DNA of 64,000 nt, taken from assembly GCA_050248955.1 (NCBI GenBank), contig JBFWRK010000014.1, forward strand, positions 1 to 64,000, in the 5' to 3' direction. Positions 59,483-64,000 of the stretch are shown piece after piece (positions within the stretch are counted from its first letter, which is position 1; each line of letters begins with the position of its first letter). A model generated the notes under the pieces. It did no database searches, was not told the origin of the DNA, and saw nothing but the letters and a program-made list of their open reading frames with translations. A program made the position numbers and the translations under genes. Source of the stretch: JBFWRK01 sp050248955. Its GTDB lineage: Bacteria; Actinomycetota; Acidimicrobiia; Acidimicrobiales; Ilumatobacteraceae.

Positions 59483-60546
59483 GCGCGACGGCGAAGGAGA
59501 GGGCGATCAGGTCGGCGATCTCGCCTGCCGGAACGGGATGGCGGGTGGCCGACCTCCGCGCCGACACGTCCTGGTGCTTCGATGTGACCCGCGAGGACGT
59601 CGCAGTCGCCGTGGCGGCAGCACGCGCGACCGCCGCCGTCGATCTGTTGCAGCTCGAGCCGGCGGACCTCCCGCTCGGTCCGCTCGACCGCGTCGTCGAG
59701 GGAGTGGTCAGGGAGCTGACCCCGGGCGAGGGGCGTGGACTCGCGCTGATCTCGGGCCTTCCCGTCGACGACCTGTCGGCGGCCGAAGTGGAGAGGCTCC
59801 ACTGGGCGATCGGTCTCCGGGTCGGGGAACCCGTCTCCCAAAACCTCGCGGGTGAGTTCATGTGCCACGTGCGGACGCAGCCGGGGATCCCGAACCGCGG
59901 CTTCGCTGCTGCCGGCGAGCTGCAGTTCCACTGCGACATGACGGAGGTGGCGGGGCTGTTGTCGGTGAAGGTCGCGAGAGCCGGCGGCGAGTCGGCATAT
60001 GCGAGCCTCGCGACCGTCCACGACACGATGCTGGAGGAGCGGCCGGACCTCCTCGAGCAGCTCTACCGGCCGCTGTACTTCAGCCGCCTCGCGGAGGAGC
60101 ACGAGTGGGAACGGCCGTTCAGCATCCAACCGGTGTTCGCCCGCGAGAACGGCAAGTGGGGAGGGTTCTTCAACACGGGGCTCACGAACCACGCGCTCGG
60201 CATCGCCGGGGTGCCGCCACTGTCGCCCGAGCAGACGGAGGCGATCGCAGTGTTCATGTCGATCGCCAACCGTCCCGAGATCCGGTTGCAGTTCCCGCTC
60301 CGACCCGGCGACGCGGCGTTCTTCCACAACTCGATGGTGATGCACGCCCGCACGAACTTCGAAGACCACGAGGACCCGGCCGAGCGGCGACACCTGCTCC
60401 GGCTGTGGGTCGACTCGCCGCGGAGCAGGGAACGCGTGCCGTGGCCGGTCAGGTACGACTTCCGGTACGGCAACAGCGGCCTCACGCGTGCGGGGGTGGT
60501 CGCAGGTGAGCAGACTGTGCGTCGACGTGAAGCGGCCTCCGCGTGA
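59479..60546 (+). CDS. second Fe(II)/2-oxoglutarate dioxygenase (TauD/TfdA family)
   Basis: The 355-residue enzyme carries iron ligands His151-x-Asp153 (QFHCDMTEVAGLL) and His289 (MVMHARTNF), and the 2-oxoglutarate Arg in RRHLLRLW. It is paralogous to the oxygenase half of the previous gene along most of its length (SIQPVFARENGKWGGFFN against STQPVFARDGDRFGMFFN; LRLW). GTG 59479 overlaps the previous stop (GTGA), and its own stop overlaps the CoA-transferase start. Substrate unknown; hydroxylation of an unactivated C-H, desaturation or C-N/C-S cleavage are possible. Confidence 0.88.
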   Translation: MSATAKERAIRSAISPAGTGWRVADLRADTSWCFDVTREDVAVAVAAARATAAVDLLQLEPADLPLGPLDRVVEGVVRELTPGEGRGLALISGLPVDDLSAAEVERLHWAIGLRVGEPVSQNLAGEFMCHVRTQPGIPNRGFAAAGELQFHCDMTEVAGLLSVKVARAGGESAYASLATVHDTMLEERPDLLEQLYRPLYFSRLAEEHEWERPFSIQPVFARENGKWGGFFNTGLTNHALGIAGVPPLSPEQTEAIAVFMSIANRPEIRLQFPLRPGDAAFFHNSMVMHARTNFEDHEDPAERRHLLRLWVDSPRSRERVPWPVRYDFRYGNSGLTRAGVVAGEQTVRRREAASA

Positions 60547-62993
60547 CGGGCGTCGGAGCGGGAACAGGCCCTCTGTCGGCTGAACGAGTCCTCGATCTGT
60601 CGACCCGCGTCGCCGGGTCCTACTGCACGAAGATGCTCGGCGACCTCGGCGCCCACGTCGTGAAGGTCGAAGCCGCTGGATCGGGCGACGCCGCCCGCCG
60701 TCGGGGTCCGTTCCCCCCCTCGGGCGCACATCCCGAGGCGAGTGCCGAGTTCCTCTACTTCAACACGAGCAAGAAGAGCGTCGAGCTCGACCTCGACGAC
60801 GACGCCGGACGAGATGCCCTGCGGCGTCTCGTCCAGACGCACGACGTGGTCGTCAGCGACGGGACACTGCTCGATCTCGACGCGCGCGGGATCGGCTTCG
60901 AGACGCTCCGTGAGTGGAACGACGCAGTGATCCTCACCACGATCTCCGGGTTCGGTTCGGACGGTCCGTATTCGCAGTACAAATCGAACCACCTCACCAC
61001 GTGTGCGCTCGGCGGCTGGGCGTTGACATGTGGGACACCGGACCGTGAGCCTCTCCAATCCGGTGGCAACCTCACCCAGACGATCTCCGGTGCGTATGCC
61101 GCCGTCGCGACGCTCGCCGCCGTCGAGGGGCGGGCGGCGCACGGGCGCGGCGACCACGTCGACGTGTCCGATTGGGAGGCTGCGCTGACGTGCGCGATGG
61201 GCCCGACCGCGAACTTCGAGTTCCGCGGCGACATCGGCACCCGCCACACCGACTACATGACGGGTCCGTCGTTCAACCTTCGTTGCAAGGACGGCTACGT
61301 CGGCGTCAACGTGCTCACCGAGGCGCAATGGCAGACGCTGTGCCTCTTCATCGGGCGCGAGGACATGGTGGCCGATGCACGGCTCGACGACTACTTCCGC
61401 CGGCTCGGGCACATCGACGAGATCCGCGCCGCGATCGAGGCAGCGATCAGCGACCGGCCCGCCGTGGACGTGTTCACCGAGGCGCAGGCGTGGCGGCTCC
61501 CATTCGGGCTGGTGCTGTCGCCTGCCGAGGCGCTCGAGCTGCCCGTCCACTCCGAGCGCCGGTACTTCGTCCGGCACGACCACCCGGTCGCGGGCGACAT
61601 CGCCACGCCGCGCGTCCCGTTCGTCATGACGGAGACGAACACGGTGCCGACCCGCGCGCCGCTCCTCGGCGAGCACACGGAGGAGGTTCTCGAGATCGCA
61701 CCCGCGCGGTCAGGTCGGCAGTCCGACCGCGCGGCCGCGCCGAGCAGCCCACTGGCGGGTCTGCGGATCCTCGACCTCACGATGTTCATGTCGGGGCCCC
61801 TCGCAACCCTCATCGCCGGTGACCTCGGCGCGGACGTCATCAAGATCGAGGCGATCCAGCGACTCGACGGTTGGCGCAGCGTCGGCCGCGGAGGTCGCCG
61901 GCCGTGGGAGAACTCCGGTCTCTTCAACTGGATCAACCGCAACAAGCGCGGCATCACGCTCAACCTCGCCGACTCGTGCGGGGCCGACCTTCTCCGCCGC
62001 CTCGTCGCAACGGCAGACGTGGTGATCGAGAACTACACACCGCGGGTGATGGGCAACTTCGGGCTCGACTACGAGTCGCTCAAGGTGATCAACCCGGACC
62101 TGATCATGGTGTCGATGCCCGGGTTCGGTGGGTCCGGCGAATGTCGCGACTACGCCGCGTTCGCGTGGACGACCGAGCAGATGTCGACGATCTGTCATCT
62201 CACCGGCTACGAGGGCGGCGGACCGCTGTTCACCGGGACGACCTGCGGAGATCCCCTCGCGGGTCTGATGGGCGCACTCGCGTTGCTCGCGGCGGTCAAC
62301 CACCGGCGCCGAACCGGTTCCGGGCAGCACGTCGATCTGAGTCAGGTGGAGGCGTCGACGACCTTCGTCGGCGAGTTCCTGGTCGAGGCGCAGATCACGG
62401 GCACCGATCCGACGCGGCACGGCAACGCGAACCGGTTCATGTCGCCGCACGGGATCTACCCGTGCCGAGACGACGGGTGGGTGGCGATCGCGTGCGAGGA
62501 CGATGAGGCATGGAGCGTCCTGCGCGACGAACTGCTCACGCAAGGGGCGGAGGTCGCGGCCGGGCACTCCCTCGCCGAGCGTGTTGCAGTGGCGGACGAG
62601 ATCGATGACACGATCGCGGCGTGGACCCGCCAACGCCGCGCGAACGACGTGATGCACGATCTCCAGCGCCGAGGCGTCGCGGCAGCGACGTTGATGGACG
62701 GCCCGGCCCTGCTCGCCGATCCCCACCTTAGGGAGCGTGGCTACTTCCTGCTGCAGGACCGCGACGAGATCGGAACGAAGAGCCATCTGAAGCAGCCGTT
62801 CCGCATGCGCGACGCGGTCCTGCCGGAGCCACGACGCACCGCGTACCTGGGCGAGCACAATCGCGAGGTGCTCAGCGGGATCCTCGGTCTGAGCGACGAC
62901 GAGATCCAGGCGCTGGAACGGGATCAAGTCATCGGAACGTGGCCGGTCGATGTTCCCCGACCCGTCGAGGACGAGGTGACCGCCCCGTTCTGA
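60543..62993 (+). CDS. double-length CaiB/BaiF CoA-transferase (two fused family III domains)
   Basis: The 816-residue protein contains two complete family III CoA-transferase modules. Residues 1-390 show RVLDLSTRVAGSYCTKMLGDLGAHVVKVE, ISGFGSDGPYSQY and GPSFNLRCKDGYVGV. Residues 400-810 show LRILDLTMFMSGP, GDLGADVIKIE, NRNKRGITLNL and SPHGIYPCRDDGWVA. These enzymes move CoA between acids; monomers are about 400 residues and work as interlocked dimers, so this fusion could form one dimer in one chain. The stretches after the GRGDHVDVSDWE and SGQHVDLSQVE motifs are where the catalytic acid is expected; I do not assign it. It is coupled upstream. Confidence 0.9.
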   Translation: MTGVGAGTGPLSAERVLDLSTRVAGSYCTKMLGDLGAHVVKVEAAGSGDAARRRGPFPPSGAHPEASAEFLYFNTSKKSVELDLDDDAGRDALRRLVQTHDVVVSDGTLLDLDARGIGFETLREWNDAVILTTISGFGSDGPYSQYKSNHLTTCALGGWALTCGTPDREPLQSGGNLTQTISGAYAAVATLAAVEGRAAHGRGDHVDVSDWEAALTCAMGPTANFEFRGDIGTRHTDYMTGPSFNLRCKDGYVGVNVLTEAQWQTLCLFIGREDMVADARLDDYFRRLGHIDEIRAAIEAAISDRPAVDVFTEAQAWRLPFGLVLSPAEALELPVHSERRYFVRHDHPVAGDIATPRVPFVMTETNTVPTRAPLLGEHTEEVLEIAPARSGRQSDRAAAPSSPLAGLRILDLTMFMSGPLATLIAGDLGADVIKIEAIQRLDGWRSVGRGGRRPWENSGLFNWINRNKRGITLNLADSCGADLLRRLVATADVVIENYTPRVMGNFGLDYESLKVINPDLIMVSMPGFGGSGECRDYAAFAWTTEQMSTICHLTGYEGGGPLFTGTTCGDPLAGLMGALALLAAVNHRRRTGSGQHVDLSQVEASTTFVGEFLVEAQITGTDPTRHGNANRFMSPHGIYPCRDDGWVAIACEDDEAWSVLRDELLTQGAEVAAGHSLAERVAVADEIDDTIAAWTRQRRANDVMHDLQRRGVAAATLMDGPALLADPHLRERGYFLLQDRDEIGTKSHLKQPFRMRDAVLPEPRRTAYLGEHNREVLSGILGLSDDEIQALERDQVIGTWPVDVPRPVEDEVTAPF

Positions 62994-63083
62994 GCGATCC
63001 GGCGTCGTCACACCATCGGCGCGGCACCCGCCGCGTCCACAAGGCCGGCCGACACCCGTGGGCCTTCACAGGAGGAAATGGAA

Positions 63084-63842
63084 ATGTCATTGGTCGAGCG
63101 CGAACGACACGGCGACGTCGTCGTCATCCGGATGAACCGGCCCGAAAAGCTGAACGCGATGAACTCGCAGCTGCTCACGGAGCTGGCGGAGGCGTGGACG
63201 GACTTCCGCGACGATCCGTCCGCGAAGATCGGCGTCCTGGCGGCGAACGGGCGGGCGTTCTGCGCCGGTGAGGACCTCGTCGAGGCGGCCGAGCGCGGAA
63301 CACCCGGCTTCGCGCCTGGTCTACCGTACGACCCGTTCTGGAACCAGACGATCGACAAGCCGCTCATCGCGGCCGTCAACGGCTGGGCCATGGGCGGGGG
63401 TTTCATCCAGGCGTACTGCGCCGACCTCCGCGTCGCCAGCCGCAACGCCGTCTTCGAGATCTCCGAAGCGCGACACTGGCTGATCGGCGCCTATCGCTTC
63501 GGCTTCATGGACACGCTGCCATGGTCGATCGCAAGCGAGCTCTCTCTAGGGTTCCGGATGGAGGCAGCGCGAGCTCATCAGGTGGGCTTCGTCAACCGCC
63601 TCGTAGACGAGCCGGAGGACCTCATGCCGGAGGTGTTCTCGATGTGCGACCACCTGCTCAGCCTCCCGCCCGCGTCGCTCAAGAACACGCTCGAGATCGC
63701 GCGCCTGCTGCGCCCGAAGATCCCGGCTGAGGTGGAGGCGCGCGGGAACGAGCTGAAAGAGTCGGGCGGCGCCATCGGCGACGTGATGGAAGCGCGCCGG
63801 GCGTTCGCGGAGAAGCGCAAACCAGCCTTCCAGGGCTTCTGA
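63084..63842 (+). CDS. enoyl-CoA hydratase/isomerase family protein
   Basis: The 252-residue crotonase-fold protein has the oxyanion-hole loops GRAFCAGEDL (about 60) and NGWAMGGGF (about 98), the PEKLNAM start and the KRKPAFQGF end. The usual catalytic Glu pair is not clear, since ISEARHWL takes the second position. It probably hydrates or isomerises the CoA thioester made by the CoA-transferase. ATG 63084 is chosen because AGGAGG (63070-63075) sits 8 bp before it; ATG 63078 is too close. A 90-bp gap separates it from the CoA-transferase stop. Confidence 0.88.
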   Translation: MSLVERERHGDVVVIRMNRPEKLNAMNSQLLTELAEAWTDFRDDPSAKIGVLAANGRAFCAGEDLVEAAERGTPGFAPGLPYDPFWNQTIDKPLIAAVNGWAMGGGFIQAYCADLRVASRNAVFEISEARHWLIGAYRFGFMDTLPWSIASELSLGFRMEAARAHQVGFVNRLVDEPEDLMPEVFSMCDHLLSLPPASLKNTLEIARLLRPKIPAEVEARGNELKESGGAIGDVMEARRAFAEKRKPAFQGF

Positions 63843-63847
63843 CGTCG

Positions 63848-64000
63848 ATGACCGAAGGCGGTCACATCTCCGCGGGGACGACCCCCGAGTCGTTCGACGT
63901 CGCCACTGGCGGCCACGACTTGATCGAGTTGGGCGTCGATGCGACGCGTGCTGCGTTGCGTGCAGGCTTCGAGGTCGAGGGGATGACGCCGGCTGAGGCC
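63848..64000 (+). CDS. unidentified gene, N-terminal part only (runs off right edge)
   Basis: An ATG at 63848, 5 bp after the hydratase stop, opens a frame that stays open for 51 codons to the window edge. The first residues are MTEGGHISAGTTPESFDVAT, and LIELGVDATRAALRAGF follows. I do not recognise a family. Spacing suggests it belongs to the same operon. No further statement is possible. Confidence 0.5.
   Translation, partial: MTEGGHISAGTTPESFDVATGGHDLIELGVDATRAALRAGFEVEGMTPAEA

Noticed and set aside
63001..63083. Gene remnant between the CoA-transferase and the hydratase
   Set aside because: A short 90-bp gap with only the hydratase ribosome site visible.
1..64000. tRNA, rRNA, CRISPR, insertion sequence or prophage signatures
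   Set aside because: No cloverleaf, repeat-spacer array, transposase motif or phage gene was found by reading both strands.

Overview
The window is GC-rich, densely packed DNA with many 4-bp ATGA/GTGA gene overlaps and many GTG starts. It carries a phenylacetyl-CoA epoxidase cluster, actinobacterial DinB/maleylpyruvate-isomerase-like (mycothiol-type) proteins, a SARP-type regulator, lipoproteins with Ala/Thr/Glu-rich linkers, and a VapBC pair. Together these point to an actinobacterium. An environmental Acidimicrobiia lineage (Ilumatobacter/Iamia-like) is my best guess, but that is inference. I found no rRNA, tRNA, CRISPR array or intact insertion sequence.

Left part (1-12 kb). The left edge holds the N-terminus of an ECF sigma factor, then a four-gene leftward operon (Tat-exported small protein, DUF4331 protein, His-rich protein, cupin). 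A CHASE-PAS-GGDEF-EAL cyclic-di-GMP protein follows. A rightward operon then encodes a flavin monooxygenase-like protein, an alpha/beta hydrolase, a PaaI-type thioesterase and a MarR regulator, followed by a phenylacetate set in the order paaA-paaD-paaB-paaC-paaG. No paaE, paaZ or paaK is present here.

12-28 kb. Convergent with paa is a leftward operon: acyl-CoA synthetase, livH, livM, livK, livF, livG. A perfect 9+9 bp inverted repeat lies upstream of it. Two MFS exporters overlap tail to tail, the second paired with its own MarR gene. Next come an arylsulfatase with a DinB-like protein, and a SufS-like enzyme with a membrane protein.

28-49 kb. This is a regulator-rich accessory stretch: a 1029-residue ATPase-SARP regulator whose promoter carries an 11-bp direct repeat, a cupin/HxlR pair with an operator-like palindrome, and an M6-type metalloprotease with seven 56-residue repeats but no signal peptide. 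It also holds an unusual two-component pair (response regulator fused to a thioredoxin-reductase-like flavoprotein without CxxC, plus a cNMP-domain histidine kinase), an MMPL exporter with DUF2892 under a CsoR/CstR-like operator, an NB-ARC ATPase, a homocysteine methyltransferase homologue, VapBC and a RelE relic.

49-64 kb. Two divergent operons look like a dedicated uptake and catabolic locus. Leftward: cupin, IlvD/Edd dehydratase, VOC protein, a CaiB fragment, SDR. Rightward: a complete peptide/opine-type ABC transporter whose last ATPase is continuous in frame with an Fe(II)/2-oxoglutarate dioxygenase, then a second such dioxygenase, a double-length CaiB/BaiF CoA-transferase, an enoyl-CoA hydratase and a gene running off the right edge. 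I consider this locus, and the ATPase-dioxygenase fusion in it, the most likely undescribed system here. Its substrate cannot be read from the sequence.
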